From Halostagnicola sp. A-GB9-2 (GTDB lineage Archaea; Halobacteriota; Halobacteria; Halobacteriales; Natrialbaceae), in NCBI RefSeq assembly GCF_030068615.1, contig NZ_JASJOC010000005.1, positions 1 through 64,000 of the forward strand: a stretch of DNA of 64,000 nt. The letters are read 5' to 3'. Made by a program: the position numbers and the translations under genes. The notes under the pieces were generated by a model. That model had not been told where the DNA came from and did not search any database. It saw only the letters and a list, made by a program, of their open reading frames with translations. Below are positions 1 to 9,645 of the stretch, piece by piece (position 1 is the first letter of the stretch; every line of letters starts with the position of its first letter).

Positions 1-251
1 GTTGATTACAATGGATCTAACGTGCCCGAATTTCCACTCCGATGAAACGATTTTGGACCACGTCCGGTATGAAAACAGCGCCATCTGTTCCGGTCGCATT
101 GTTCTATTCTCCCCTATCCTTTCCGAAATCATTGGACAATTTTTGTCTGTAAGGTACAATATGGCACTTCCTTCCTCTCGATAGGAAATGATCCATCGGC
201 CAAATTTCGATGGTAGCTAACATGACACGATCAACGCTTCGGTCTGCTAAA
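1..251. other. Left-edge region without a supported gene
   Basis: The first 45 bases contain an open frame on the + strand that ends at a TGA at 43-45. It could be the tail of a gene lying outside the window, but it is too short to identify. The rest, up to the stop of the MBL-fold gene at 252, shows no convincing coding sequence. Confidence 0.4.
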
Positions 252-1943
252 TTACTCGTGGACCAGAATATCTACTTCGACGACATTTCCGGGTTCGATG
301 TCGGTCGTTTCGAGCAGTTGGAGAAACTGCGTTTCGTCGCCGCCGTCGAGGACGCGCGCAGGGACCGTTCGTTCGGTCCGGTCGAGCGTCGCCTCTATTT
401 CGGTGAGTCGGTCTCTGATTTCTTCCCGAACGGAGTGAGCGGACTCGGTAGTGTCTGTCGTCGTCTCTTGTCTCGCCTGATCGGCTTCCTGCGAGTTTTC
501 CTCATTCTCGAGTCGTTCCGTGGAATGACACGCGGTTTTCTCGTCCACGACGGCCGCGTGGTGTGTTTGTGGCGAATTTCGGGAAAAGATTTCCTCGAGT
601 CCGACGATATCCACACCTTCCGCTTCGAGGTCGATCTCCCCTCGACGAACGGCGATTAGTTCACTATCGGTACGGATAGGGAGTTCTCGGTTTGCGTGCC
701 ACTGGTTCCGTCGTATCTGTTTTTCGGCTTTCTCGCTAATCCACCCGGGTGCTTGCCACTCCCCGTTGTCGTAGAGTCGATACTGCTCGGAATCGTCGGT
801 TCCCCACGTAAAGCACCGGTCGAATCGGCGTTGTAACTCCTTTAATTTGTACCCTGAGGCGTGTTTGAGGACGACTTCTTTGGGCGCGAGTCGTTTCACG
901 ACATCGTCGATCGTGGCGGTATCCGGGTGATTGCCGCACTCGTACCTATACGTCGTACACTGCTCGTTAGATATCCCCCTTTGGTCGGTCGCCGAGAGCT
1001 GAACGAAAACGCCGTCCGGATCCGTTTTAATCGCTCGAAAGAGTCGTCTCGTGCTTCCCCTCGTGGGCGTATTCGGTCCCGCGATAGTTATTCCTCCGTG
1101 ATCAAGTACCTCCGTTGGCGATTCGAACACGTCGTACGCGTCGACCCCGGGCACGTCTATCTCGAGTGACTGGTACAATTTCGCCGCTTGACCGACGATG
1201 GAAACCGGTATACGTCGTCCGAGGGTTTCGATGGTGGTTCCCAAAAGCGCCGCGTATCGAACGCCAGTGAGTGAACTACAGGCCACGACTATCCGCGACC
1301 CGGCCGACGCTCGCTCGAGGATCGTCCGAATCGATTCGTTACAAACTGTTGTCGGCGAATCGCTGGTTGCGACGTTTAGCAGTACGGCGTCGATTTCGAA
1401 CGGATACTCAGTTGGCAGTCCAGCGTAGCCGGCACAGGGTCGCGTCGTAAAATCTCCTGTCGCGAGGATGTGATGTTCGTTGTCCAGCTGTTGGGCCGGG
1501 TCGCTTTCATCACGAAATCGGAGCACGAATCCCGCGCCACCGGGTGTGTGTCCGGCCGGCACCGGGCGGACCTCCAGCGCGTTGAGAATCGAGGTCCACG
1601 CCGTTATCGGTTCGACCGCCTCGAGTGCGTCGCGAACGTTTCCCAGGTCGTTATCTTTTTGCGCTTCCGGAAGCGCGTGTTCGAGAACCGTCGCCGTGCT
1701 CGGAGCGGTATAGATCGGTGCGCTGTGTATGGTGTTCTTTGCGAGGGTCCGATAATGATCGATATGGGCGTGAGTGAGGAGGATGGCATTCAGATACTCG
1801 TCTTCGCCGAGTAGCGAGTCGACATCGACCCCGGCTCCAGAATCGATAAGGACGCATGCTCGAGTCCCGTCGTCCGCAGTGAATCGGACCAATGACGATT
1901 CGTTACCGCCCCTGATGTTGGCGTGTTGATAGGACACTCGCAT
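252..1943 (-). CDS. MBL-fold metallo-hydrolase (large, two-part)
   Basis: A 563-aa protein with a metallo-beta-lactamase fold in its N-terminal half. The metal motif HAHIDH lies at residues 58-63, a second loop reads HTPGG near residue 131, and ATGDF near residue 160 supplies the bridging Asp. The middle part resembles the nuclease-type MBL proteins (RNase J/CPSF-like group), but a beta-CASP domain is not certain. Residues about 430-520 are charged and Gln/Glu-rich, likely a linker or coiled coil. No signal peptide is seen, so it is probably cytoplasmic. A TATA-like box (TATTTAAATA, about 1972-1982) sits 30-40 bases upstream of the start and supports ATG at 1943. The hydrolytic fold is clear; the substrate is unknown. 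Confidence 0.8.
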   Translation of the reverse strand: MRVSYQHANIRGGNESSLVRFTADDGTRACVLIDSGAGVDVDSLLGEDEYLNAILLTHAHIDHYRTLAKNTIHSAPIYTAPSTATVLEHALPEAQKDNDLGNVRDALEAVEPITAWTSILNALEVRPVPAGHTPGGAGFVLRFRDESDPAQQLDNEHHILATGDFTTRPCAGYAGLPTEYPFEIDAVLLNVATSDSPTTVCNESIRTILERASAGSRIVVACSSLTGVRYAALLGTTIETLGRRIPVSIVGQAAKLYQSLEIDVPGVDAYDVFESPTEVLDHGGITIAGPNTPTRGSTRRLFRAIKTDPDGVFVQLSATDQRGISNEQCTTYRYECGNHPDTATIDDVVKRLAPKEVVLKHASGYKLKELQRRFDRCFTWGTDDSEQYRLYDNGEWQAPGWISEKAEKQIRRNQWHANRELPIRTDSELIAVRRGEIDLEAEGVDIVGLEEIFSRNSPQTHHAAVVDEKTACHSTERLENEENSQEADQARQETTTDTTESAHSVREEIRDRLTEIEATLDRTERTVPARVLDGGDETQFLQLLETTDIEPGNVVEVDILVHE

Positions 1944-2077
1944 AGTCTTTTGCTAACCCTCTCCTCTCTCCGTATTTAAATAATGGTTATTTTGATGGGT
2001 AATTTCCGCCTGCCAACCTCCGGGTGGTCTCTGGTATCTTATGACATTGAGAACCTCATTTTGGTATGTCGTATCCA

Positions 2078-2092
2078 AATATATATTACAAA
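2078..2092 (+). promoter_or_regulatory. TATA box for the 2111 gene
   Basis: An AT run (AAATATATATT) lies about 25 bases upstream of the ATG at 2111, the spacing expected for a leaderless haloarchaeal transcript. A very similar AT run precedes the short frame at 8486. Confidence 0.55.
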
Positions 2093-2110
2093 CTTCGATA
2101 ATTACTTCGT

Positions 2111-3481
2111 ATGACGCTCTCCGATTTCTTTGACCCTGACGGAATCGCTGTCATTGGCGCATCGAAGACGCCCGGAAAACTCGGCAACGACGCGATGACG
2201 AATATCGAATCGTACGACGGAACGGTGTACCCGGTCAATCCGTCGAGTTCCGGTACCGTCTACGGCTACGAGTTCGTGGACTCGGTTCACGACACGGACG
2301 CAGATCTGGCGTTGTGTTGCGTTCCGGGTCCCGTTTTGCCGGAAATTATCGAGGAGTGCGGTGAGGCCGGCATCGAGGCGGCGGTTATCTTCGCGGGCGG
2401 GTTTGCAGAGGTCGATGAGGAGGGCGAACAGTTGGAGGCGACGATCACCGAAACGGCAGACGAGTACGATATTACGCTTCTCGGACCGAACACGGCGGGG
2501 TACATCTTGCCTCACCTCGATCTCTACGGTTCGTTCGTTCCACGAATCAACGAAGTAGAGACCGGTAACGTCGGTATCCTCGCACAGAGCGGTGGCGTCG
2601 GCGTGACGGCTTCCTTCCAACTCGAGCGTGAAGGCTATGGTGTCTCTGCGATGTTCGGCCTCGGCAATCGTGCGAACACCGGTTTCGCGGAACTCATCCC
2701 GGCCCTCGATGAGGATCCGAACACGGACGCGATCGCGCTTCACATCGAAGGGACCGAAGATATCGACGGTTTCCTCGAGGCGTGCAAAGCGGCGGAGACG
2801 CCCATCGTCGCGCTCAAGGTCGGCAACGCGGCTGTCGGCGAGTTCGTGCAATCCCATACCGCCGCCCCGACTCAAGATACCGCTCGTTACGAGGACGAAC
2901 TCGTCGGCCACGGCGTGACGATGGTCTCTTCGCTGACGGAACTTATTGACGCGAGTCGCGCACTGGCCGATACACCCGTTCCTGACGGACAAAACGTCGG
3001 CGTCGTGACGGCCCAGGCGGGGCCCGGTATTATCGTCGCCGATGCACTCAAGGGGGCCGGAATCAACTTTCCGGACCTCTCGGAGGAAACGCAGGAAACC
3101 GTCGATGATCTGCTACAGGGTATCACCTACACCGAAAACCCCGTCGACACCGGTCGCCCGATGCCCGAATTCGGTGCCGTCGTCGAGGCCGTCGCTCGAG
3201 ACGAGAACGTCGATATCGTCCTCGTGTACGAGATTTACGAGGATTCACTCGGCTATCCCGTCGACGAACTCGAGCGACTCACCGACGAAGTGGATAAACC
3301 AGTGCTCTTTACGATCGCTGGTCCGAACGAGGCCCTCGCGGACGAACGCGAAGCGATGGAGGAGATCGGCGTTCCGACGTTTCAGTCGCCCGGACGCGGT
3401 GCAAATGCTGTCAGGGCGATCGTCGGCTCGAGTTTGAACGGATCCGAACCTGAAAAGCGTGCAGTAGAAACCCCGATCTGA
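2111..3481 (+). CDS. ADP-forming acyl-CoA synthetase, alpha subunit (orphan)
   Basis: A 456-aa protein with the CoA-binding Rossmann domain (IAVIGAS at 12-18), followed by the succinyl-CoA ligase-like domains (LLGPNTAG near 123-130, AQSGG at 158-162). The phosphorylated His expected in this family is present at residue 249 in QSHTAA. These enzymes convert acyl-CoA, ADP and phosphate to acid, CoA and ATP, and need a beta (ATP-grasp) subunit or domain. No beta partner is adjacent; the only one in the window is at 11570-12280 beside a second alpha subunit of similar length. It could share that beta subunit or act on a different acyl group. The start is supported by the TATA box 25 bases upstream. 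Confidence 0.85.
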   Translation: MTLSDFFDPDGIAVIGASKTPGKLGNDAMTNIESYDGTVYPVNPSSSGTVYGYEFVDSVHDTDADLALCCVPGPVLPEIIEECGEAGIEAAVIFAGGFAEVDEEGEQLEATITETADEYDITLLGPNTAGYILPHLDLYGSFVPRINEVETGNVGILAQSGGVGVTASFQLEREGYGVSAMFGLGNRANTGFAELIPALDEDPNTDAIALHIEGTEDIDGFLEACKAAETPIVALKVGNAAVGEFVQSHTAAPTQDTARYEDELVGHGVTMVSSLTELIDASRALADTPVPDGQNVGVVTAQAGPGIIVADALKGAGINFPDLSEETQETVDDLLQGITYTENPVDTGRPMPEFGAVVEAVARDENVDIVLVYEIYEDSLGYPVDELERLTDEVDKPVLFTIAGPNEALADEREAMEEIGVPTFQSPGRGANAVRAIVGSSLNGSEPEKRAVETPI

Positions 3482-3527
3482 GTTCGCTCAGCCGACTCCT
3501 TCCGTTCGACCGTGAACCCGCCTGGCC

Positions 3528-3917
3528 TCAAAGCGGCTGACAGACGACCGGTTGATCGGCTTCCAGGATCACTTCTTGTGTCACACTTCCGAATATCGCC
3601 TTTCCCGTGGGTGATCGTTTACGACCTCCGAGACTAATTAAGTCAACATCGTTATCGTTTGCGACTCGTCTAATCTCGCGTTCAGGTTCTCCGCTGGTGC
3701 CGATGATTTCAGGTTCTATTCCGTGCTCGTCGAATATATCCATCGCCGTTCGGACGGAACTGACCTGTGGAACCGCAATACCGTCCGGATTGTCGGTGAA
3801 GACGTGAAGTATCTGGATCTGATGGGCGTCGGGATCCATCGGCATCGCGGTGATTTCTTCGGCCTGCTTGCGCGCCTGTTCGTCTGATTTATCGAGACAG
3901 ACTAATATCTTGTACAT
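3528..3917 (-). CDS. Universal stress protein (UspA family)
   Basis: A 129-aa single-domain Usp protein. It begins with the typical beta strand YKILVCLD and ends with the nucleotide-binding loop GGRKRSPTGKAIFGSVTQEV near residues 96-115, which follows the G-x2-G-x9-G-(S/T) pattern of ATP-binding Usp proteins. Length matches the family. It is cytoplasmic and probably binds ATP or AMP in stress or metabolic signalling. It lies tail-to-tail with the acyl-CoA synthetase alpha gene, 46 bases from its stop. Confidence 0.9.
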   Translation of the reverse strand: MYKILVCLDKSDEQARKQAEEITAMPMDPDAHQIQILHVFTDNPDGIAVPQVSSVRTAMDIFDEHGIEPEIIGTSGEPEREIRRVANDNDVDLISLGGRKRSPTGKAIFGSVTQEVILEADQPVVCQPL

Positions 3918-4011
3918 ATCTCGAATCTAATCGTGTTACACAAATAAATCCATGCCAAAGGAACATTGACATGATACTATGATGAAAAGAAACAGTTTCC
4001 GATTCGACTAC

Positions 4012-5514
4012 TTAGAAGGGATACTCGCGCGGTTCGTGCTGAAGCGAGATCCACTTTTTCTCGGTGACTTCGTCGAGGAAGTCCTCGCTGTTGTAGCCGC
4101 CGACACCCGACGCTCCGGTTCCGCTGAACGGAACGTGCGCTTCGTCGTTAATCGGCTGGTCGTTGACGTGGACCATTCCGGTCTCCATCCGTCCAGCGAT
4201 TTCCTTTCCGGTACCGACGTCACCTGCGTGAACCGATCCTGACAGTCCGTACTCCGTACTGTTTGCCATTTCGATCGCTTCGTCGACATCAGAGAACGGG
4301 ATGACGGGAGCGATCGGTCCGAAGTGTTCGAAACAGGCGGCGGACATGTCGTTGGTCACGTCCGAAAGCACTGTCGGCGCAACGACGAGACTGTCCTCGA
4401 CGCCGTCGATGTCGACGGTGTCGCCGCCGGTTTCGAGCGTCGCACCGGCCTCGAGCGTTTCGTCGACGTACTCGAGCATTTCCTCCCGCTGGGACTCGTC
4501 GATGATCGGACCGACAATCGTATCCGGATTGTGGGCCGACCCGACCGGAAGCGACTCGGCACGTTCGGTGAGTCGCTCGACGTACTCGTCGTAGATATCC
4601 TCGTGAACGAGGTGTCTGTTGATCGAGATACAGACCTGTCCCTGGTGGACGAAGCTACCGAACGTCGCCGCGTCGACGGCCGTCTCGATGTCCGCTTCCG
4701 AAGTCACGATGTGTGCGTTGTTTCCGCCGAGCTCCATCGCCGCAACGGCCAGGTTCTCGCCGGCTGAGGCTGCGACTTGACGGCCAACCGGCGTCGAGCC
4801 GGTGAACGCGACGACGTCGCTCTCCGGGTGGCTTGCGATTTCGTCGCCGATTTCGGACCCGCGACCGGTAACGACGTTAAGGACACCGTCGGGGAAGCCA
4901 ACCTCATCGAACAGTCGACCGAAGAGGAGCCCGCCGACGACGGGCGTGTTTGTCGATGGTTTGAGGACGACCGTGTTCCCCGCGGCAACCGCCGGTGCGA
5001 CCGCTCGCATCGAGAGGTTCAGCGGGAAGTTCCACGGTGAAATCACCGTCACAACTCCCTTCGGTTCGCGCTCGACGATATTTTCTTTCCCCGGAATGTT
5101 CGAGTGTGCGTGTTCGCCTTTCATCCGCCGCGGAAGCGTCGCCGCTTCGGCGAGTTGATCCTCGGCGAGGTGGACCGATGTTCCCCCCATGACGGCCGAT
5201 CCCCCAGCTTCGTTGGTCAGCAAGCCCATGATCTCCTCGCTCCGTTCTTCGAGGGTTTCGAGGAGTTCCTGTACGAGTTCTTCGCGCCGCGCTGGCGGCG
5301 TCGCCGCCCACTCGTCCTGTGCGTCTGCGGCTGCTTCGTACGCGTCATCGACGTCCGCCGGTGATCCGCGCGGAACGTGCGTAATCGTCTCACGCGTCGA
5401 TGGATCCTCCACTGCGATCGTTTCACCGCTCGCGGATTCGGTCCACTCGCCGCCGATGTACAGTTCGTCCCACTCCCCCTCGATACTATATGGTGACTGA
5501 CTCTGTTGAGCCAT
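4012..5514 (-). CDS. Aldehyde dehydrogenase family protein
   Basis: A 500-aa NAD(P)-dependent aldehyde dehydrogenase when started at the internal ATG at 5514. An upstream in-frame ATG at 5652 would add 46 residues that do not look like this family, so it was not used. The expected active-site parts are visible: SPWNFP with the oxyanion Asn, the general base Glu in MELGGNNAH, and the nucleophile Cys in QGQVCISINR. It oxidises an aldehyde to the acid; given the aromatic acid genes nearby, a benzaldehyde-like or semialdehyde substrate is possible but inferred only. It stands alone, reading toward the Usp gene. Confidence 0.9.
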   Translation of the reverse strand: MAQQSQSPYSIEGEWDELYIGGEWTESASGETIAVEDPSTRETITHVPRGSPADVDDAYEAAADAQDEWAATPPARREELVQELLETLEERSEEIMGLLTNEAGGSAVMGGTSVHLAEDQLAEAATLPRRMKGEHAHSNIPGKENIVEREPKGVVTVISPWNFPLNLSMRAVAPAVAAGNTVVLKPSTNTPVVGGLLFGRLFDEVGFPDGVLNVVTGRGSEIGDEIASHPESDVVAFTGSTPVGRQVAASAGENLAVAAMELGGNNAHIVTSEADIETAVDAATFGSFVHQGQVCISINRHLVHEDIYDEYVERLTERAESLPVGSAHNPDTIVGPIIDESQREEMLEYVDETLEAGATLETGGDTVDIDGVEDSLVVAPTVLSDVTNDMSAACFEHFGPIAPVIPFSDVDEAIEMANSTEYGLSGSVHAGDVGTGKEIAGRMETGMVHVNDQPINDEAHVPFSGTGASGVGGYNSEDFLDEVTEKKWISLQHEPREYPF

Positions 5515-5867
5515 ACCGAACCTTAGGCCGAGTCCGTAATCAACCTTTGGGCAGTTCTTCTCGAGCGTACGCCAAATCGCAAGCAGGCTATGGCTCGGCG
5601 AGTAGCATCCTTCGTTGCGTTTAGTTACTCGATGCGATGGACCTCGCGACATCCCGGTATCGTGAATGTAACCGCCTTCGCTCTGACTGCTTTATCGCCG
5701 ACTATCCGGTTAGTGGGGTGTTCTGCCCTTGTTGTAATACTAATTCGATGGTTGGTTTGAGAGCGATTGAAACCGATTGTGTTGTAAACTGTATCGGAGT
5801 TAAAACAAATTTGTATAATAAAATTACTGATAAATTACCTCAATCATGTTCCATCTGCTAGGTGTGG
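5515..5867. other. Intergenic region upstream of the aldehyde dehydrogenase
   Basis: A 353-base spacer between two genes on the minus strand. It becomes AT-rich toward 5780-5850, the end next to the DUF3179 stop. It should hold the promoter of the aldehyde dehydrogenase and the end of the DUF3179 transcript. No gene is supported. Confidence 0.4.
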
Positions 5868-7283
5868 CTATTTCGAGCCCGCAATTACGGTGAGGTCTTC
5901 GTACTGACTGCGAAACGCGAACCAGAGGCCGTGTCGGCCCGAAACCCGATCAAGGGTTTCGCCCCGAGACGCGAGTTCCTCTCGAGCGATCGTCCACTCT
6001 CGCTGATCGTCGTCGACGAGCGCGTTTCCGTTTCGTTCGACCGGGAGTGGGGGTGCTCGGTAGACTGCCACGTCTCCAGTGGGGTCTTCGAGAACGACTC
6101 GTGGATCGCTCGAGTCGTCGTCGACGATGATCCCTTCCCGGCGGACTGCCTCGGTCGGGTAAATTCTCGTCCCATCGGATTCGGTTGTGGCGCCGTAGAC
6201 GCGTTCTTTTTCGGGGAGTTCGCTTTCGGCGGCTTCGACACCCGGTTGAACCACGCTTTCGTTTTCCCAGTAATGACGGAAGATCCCGATTTCGTCGGTG
6301 TAGTAGCTGTAGTCGTAATCGTATCCGGTTTCGATATCAAGGGTTCGGCTGTCCGGATTTTCCCGCTTCCATTCGCCCCAGTTCGTCTGTGTTATTGAAC
6401 GGATGTCCAGCCGTTCCTCCCGACTCAAATACTCCCCTGCGATCGGAACCCCACGATGTTGACTCCAGAGGCTTTCGGTCTCTTCGTCGAACATCACTTT
6501 GTTTCCCTCGAGTAGCATTCCCGAACTCCCGAACGTCAGCGTTCGATCACCGACCGTTCGCTCGTAGAGGATCGGTGCATTACAGAGCGTACAGTACGTT
6601 AGACTGACTGAGTGGCCGTCGATAGTCGCGTTCAAAAGCTCGTGTGGAAACAGTATCCAGCGCGGGACGGCGTATGCCGTTCCCTCGATTTCGAATCCGA
6701 ATACGAGGTCGTCATCCGTCAGATAGCGCCGGTCGTCACGTGTGTCCGTTCCCGCATCGACTTCTGTCGCGGGGACGAAGTCGGGTTCGTTGAGGGCGGC
6801 CAGAAACGATCTGTCGCAGTTTCCCCAGCGGATGTCCTGTAGATCGAACGTCCGAGGCGTTGCCTCGAGGAGCCCGCCGACCGGGGGCAGATAGGATCGG
6901 TACAACCGGAGTTTCCACTCGTCGAATCCCTCGAGTGGTTCGATGTCCTGCTGGGAATACCAGGTTTCCCACTCGACCCACGCGTGGTCGGAATCGAAGT
7001 TCGGTTCGGCGAGTTCACACAGGGCGTCGACGACACCGGGCCACTCTGCCTCCGGAAGCTCGAGGTACCTGGGTGGTGACCGATCTCGCATCACTTCAGG
7101 GAAGCCAAACGCCTCCCACTGATTTGCGATGGAGTCGATCATCACGATCTCCACCAGATGGGGGACCACTCGCTCGTCACCCTGTTGGCTCAGCTTTTCG
7201 ATTGCTTCCGCGTGGGCGTCCGCGTCGCGTACGAGCAATTGCTCGGACAATCGTTTCAGTTCGTGTGATCTTTCCGTGTCCAT
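5868..7283 (-). CDS. DUF3179 domain-containing protein
   Basis: A 471-aa protein of the DUF3179 family, recognised by the core around VPRWILFPHELLNATIDG followed by TYCTLCNAPILYER and LWSQHRGVPIAG. The Cys pair in YCTLCNAP is a hallmark of the family and suggests metal or cofactor binding, though no activity is established that I can state. The N-terminal 150 residues are helical, with a short HEAT-like segment near residues 20-50 (HAEAIEKLSQQGDERVVPHL). No signal peptide is seen, unlike many bacterial members. It is separated from the IS6 element upstream by about 70 bases, so its promoter lies very close to the insertion. Confidence 0.85.
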   Translation of the reverse strand: MDTERSHELKRLSEQLLVRDADAHAEAIEKLSQQGDERVVPHLVEIVMIDSIANQWEAFGFPEVMRDRSPPRYLELPEAEWPGVVDALCELAEPNFDSDHAWVEWETWYSQQDIEPLEGFDEWKLRLYRSYLPPVGGLLEATPRTFDLQDIRWGNCDRSFLAALNEPDFVPATEVDAGTDTRDDRRYLTDDDLVFGFEIEGTAYAVPRWILFPHELLNATIDGHSVSLTYCTLCNAPILYERTVGDRTLTFGSSGMLLEGNKVMFDEETESLWSQHRGVPIAGEYLSREERLDIRSITQTNWGEWKRENPDSRTLDIETGYDYDYSYYTDEIGIFRHYWENESVVQPGVEAAESELPEKERVYGATTESDGTRIYPTEAVRREGIIVDDDSSDPRVVLEDPTGDVAVYRAPPLPVERNGNALVDDDQREWTIAREELASRGETLDRVSGRHGLWFAFRSQYEDLTVIAGSK

Positions 7284-7358
7284 TCTGTTTCACCCTGCGT
7301 TTCCTGTCGTGATAAATCTAGATACTGACTCCCACCCTCACTGCTTTCTCATTAGTTC

Positions 7359-8103
7359 GGCACTGTCTAGTTCAGCACCTCGTCGGCTGGCGTTCGTCCA
7401 TTGAGCGATTGGTGCGGTCTCTGATAGTTGTAGTAATGCACGAACTGTTCAATCCATTTGCGTGCGCTCGCCCGACTGACCACCCATGAGTTATGAAAAC
7501 GGTCGACTCGAATTTTGAGGGAATGAAACCACTTTTCGATGAGGTTTCGGTCGGTGTAGTTCCCTCGACCGTTCAATCCTAATCGAACAAGTGCAGTCCG
7601 ATAGACGAATTGATAAACGAGAAACTCAGCGTCCGAGAGATCGTGTTTCTCGCGAAGTCCATGCAGAAATGCAGCCGCCGGATCGGTACCGTGCCGACCG
7701 AACAACGCGACATCGAGGATTAGCTTTGACTCGATGTCTATTGCGGCATACAACCAAGACCATTCTCCGTTGATCTTGACAGCGGTTTCGTCAACAGCGA
7801 CCCGCTTCGGCTTCGCCTCAAGCGGGTCGCGTCCGCTGTCAGACAGCCGATGTACCCAGTTCCAAACCGCTCCATGAGAGCGCTTGACGCCTAATTCAGC
7901 GAGAATCGTTGTTGTCTCTCGAAGCGAACAGCCGGTCTGATGGAGGCGGACGGCAAACGCCCTGACGGGCGTCGCCGTCCGGTCGTTCTCCCAAGATTCT
8001 TCTAAATCCACCTCATACCTCTCACTGAGCAGGTCTGCGAGCATTCTAACCAATTCACTCAACGACCTGCTCACTTCTCAAACTGGCTCAACTAAATACT
8101 GCC
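7359..8103 (-). mobile_element. IS6-family insertion sequence (745 bp)
   Basis: The left end begins GGCACTGTCTAGTTCAGC and the right end, read on the other strand, begins GGCAGTATTTAGTTGAGC, giving imperfect terminal inverted repeats. The flanks carry a likely 8-base target duplication: ATTAGTTC at 7351-7358 and ATTAGTCC at 8104-8111, with one mismatch. IS6 elements make 8-base duplications, so this fits. The single gene is a transposase with a damaged active site. The one-base difference between the duplications suggests an insertion that is not very recent. Confidence 0.85.
7367..8074 (-). CDS. IS6-family transposase, probably inactive
   Basis: A 235-aa DDE transposase of the haloarchaeal IS6 group. 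The first catalytic Asp is in VAVDETAVKI and the final Glu in RNLIEKWFHSLK. The second catalytic position, which in related haloarchaeal copies reads FLVDQFGYRTAL, reads FLVYQFVYRTAL here: the Asp codon is changed to TAT (Tyr) and a Gly codon to GTC (Val). With the second catalytic Asp gone, the enzyme should not catalyse strand transfer. The frame is otherwise intact and full length. The comparison sequence is from memory of the family. Confidence 0.85.
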   Translation of the reverse strand: MSRSLSELVRMLADLLSERYEVDLEESWENDRTATPVRAFAVRLHQTGCSLRETTTILAELGVKRSHGAVWNWVHRLSDSGRDPLEAKPKRVAVDETAVKINGEWSWLYAAIDIESKLILDVALFGRHGTDPAAAFLHGLREKHDLSDAEFLVYQFVYRTALVRLGLNGRGNYTDRNLIEKWFHSLKIRVDRFHNSWVVSRASARKWIEQFVHYYNYQRPHQSLNGRTPADEVLN

Positions 8104-8485
8104 ATTAGTCCCTTACTCTTGCCTTCCTGCACTTTCACCTGCCCCGTTCCCTTGGATGGGATGATTCCACTCGGATACGGTCGTCAGTACCGATTACAAC
8201 TATTCGTTTGTAACATTTGTTTTAACTGGTTGTAATCTACGTTCATTGGGTAGACACTTCGAGTTTGCTGGTCGCTCTCGGCCCGGGCTGGATATTATAA
8301 TTGACTGCGTTCTCCTCTGTTCGTCGGTATTTGGTAAACTATTGGTCGGTATCTCTGACAAATCCATCTCTTTTGCGCATTCCCAAGCGTTCGCTATCAG
8401 AGAACGAGGTGGGTATCACCGCTATATCCGCCCAGGTGGCATGCTGTGGCTTAACAACGATATATATTACAGACTTAGGAATGTA

Positions 8486-8653
8486 ATGTATGGTGAGATT
8501 GCCGACGAACTGCGTTTCTTGCTGTCGAACGAAGATAACCCGCGTTTCATGAACACCTTGCCGTCGATTCCGGAGTTACCGCTCCCAGTACTGGCATCAC
8601 GCCCCGATTCGTATTCGGTTGATTCTACGGTTCGGTTTCGTCGCGGAGTCTGA
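8486..8653 (+). CDS. Short ORF of unknown function (55 aa)
   Basis: A 55-codon frame whose ATG lies about 25 bases after a strong TATA-like run (GATATATATT, 8459-8468). The product is slightly acidic, Pro/Leu-rich in the middle, and resembles no family I know. It may be a real small protein, the truncated start of a lost gene, or a chance frame behind a promoter that drives the FAH-family gene 117 bases downstream. Confidence 0.3.
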   Translation: MYGEIADELRFLLSNEDNPRFMNTLPSIPELPLPVLASRPDSYSVDSTVRFRRGV

Positions 8654-8769
8654 TTTTGCGTATCCGAGCGCTCGCTTTCTGTTACTGCACGAGGCCTTCG
8701 CCTGCTCTTCGCTTCGTAACGCGTACTCGAAAGGGATGTTTTATAACGCCATGTCCGAATGAATCAGGT

Positions 8770-9645
8770 ATGCATTTCGTCCGATACGACGGCGACCGAC
8801 TCGGAGTACTCACCGATGACCAGACCGGAATCGTCGACCTGACCGATCGCCTCGGCCTCGAGAGCGACGACCCACTAATCGAATACATTCAGGGCGACTA
8901 CGACGCAACTCAGTATGCCGACGAAGACGCCGACCACGACGTCGAGGACGTTCACGTCGAATCCCCCGTCGAGCATCCGAAGAAAGTCATCGCCGCTCCA
9001 CTGAACTACGAAAACCACATCGAAGAAGCAATCAGCGACAAGGATATCACCACTGACGAGTGGTTCTCGATCGAAGACAAAGGATACTTCCTGAAAGCGC
9101 CTTCGAGCATCGCCGGACCGGACGACGGCATCGAACTGCCGTTCTCGGATCGCCGTGTCGACCACGAAATCGAGCTGGCGTTCATCATGGGTTCGGACGT
9201 CAAGGATGTCGACGCGGACGAAGCGTGGGACAACATCTTCGGCTACACGATCCTGCTTGACATCTCCGTCCGCGGGGATCAGGACCGTTCGAACCGGAAG
9301 TCCTACGACACGTTCACCATCATCGGGCCGTGCGTCGCGACGCCGGACGAAGTCGACGACCCCCAGGATCTGGACATGGAACTCCAGCTCAACGGCGAAA
9401 CGCAACAGGACGACAACACCAACGACATGGTTTATACCTGTGCTGACGTCGTCGAATACGCGTCTCTCGGCGCGACGATTTCGGCCGGTGACGTCATCAC
9501 GACCGGGACGCCGGAAGGCGTGAGCGAACTCAACGACGGCGATACGATCGACGCCGAAATCGAGGATGTCGGCTCGATGACCGTCGACGTTACCGAACGC
9601 GATGCCCGATTCGCTGACGTCAACGTCGAGAAGGGCGGACAGTAG
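8770..9645 (+). CDS. Fumarylacetoacetate hydrolase (FAH) family protein
   Basis: A 291-aa FAH-family enzyme, using the ATG at 8770; an in-frame start at 8656 adds a Cys/Arg-rich stretch unlike the acidic protein. The C-terminal catalytic domain shows VDHEIELAFIMG with the metal-ligand Glu residues, the Asp-containing segment FGYTILLDISVRG, and the closing TTGTPEGV motif. FAH-family members cleave C-C bonds of fumarylpyruvate, maleylpyruvate or fumarylacetoacetate, or act as decarboxylases/isomerases. With gentisate 1,2-dioxygenase 670 bases downstream, fumarylpyruvate or maleylpyruvate hydrolysis is the best guess. The enzyme is cytoplasmic. Confidence 0.88.
   Translation: MHFVRYDGDRLGVLTDDQTGIVDLTDRLGLESDDPLIEYIQGDYDATQYADEDADHDVEDVHVESPVEHPKKVIAAPLNYENHIEEAISDKDITTDEWFSIEDKGYFLKAPSSIAGPDDGIELPFSDRRVDHEIELAFIMGSDVKDVDADEAWDNIFGYTILLDISVRGDQDRSNRKSYDTFTIIGPCVATPDEVDDPQDLDMELQLNGETQQDDNTNDMVYTCADVVEYASLGATISAGDVITTGTPEGVSELNDGDTIDAEIEDVGSMTVDVTERDARFADVNVEKGGQ

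Noticed and set aside
210-659. A + strand frame of 149 codons
   Set aside because: It is antisense to the MBL-fold gene, whose motifs, promoter and length are convincing.
2102-2992. A 296-codon minus-strand frame opposite the acyl-CoA synthetase
   Set aside because: Arg/Val-rich mirror of an acidic GC-rich gene; no family resemblance.
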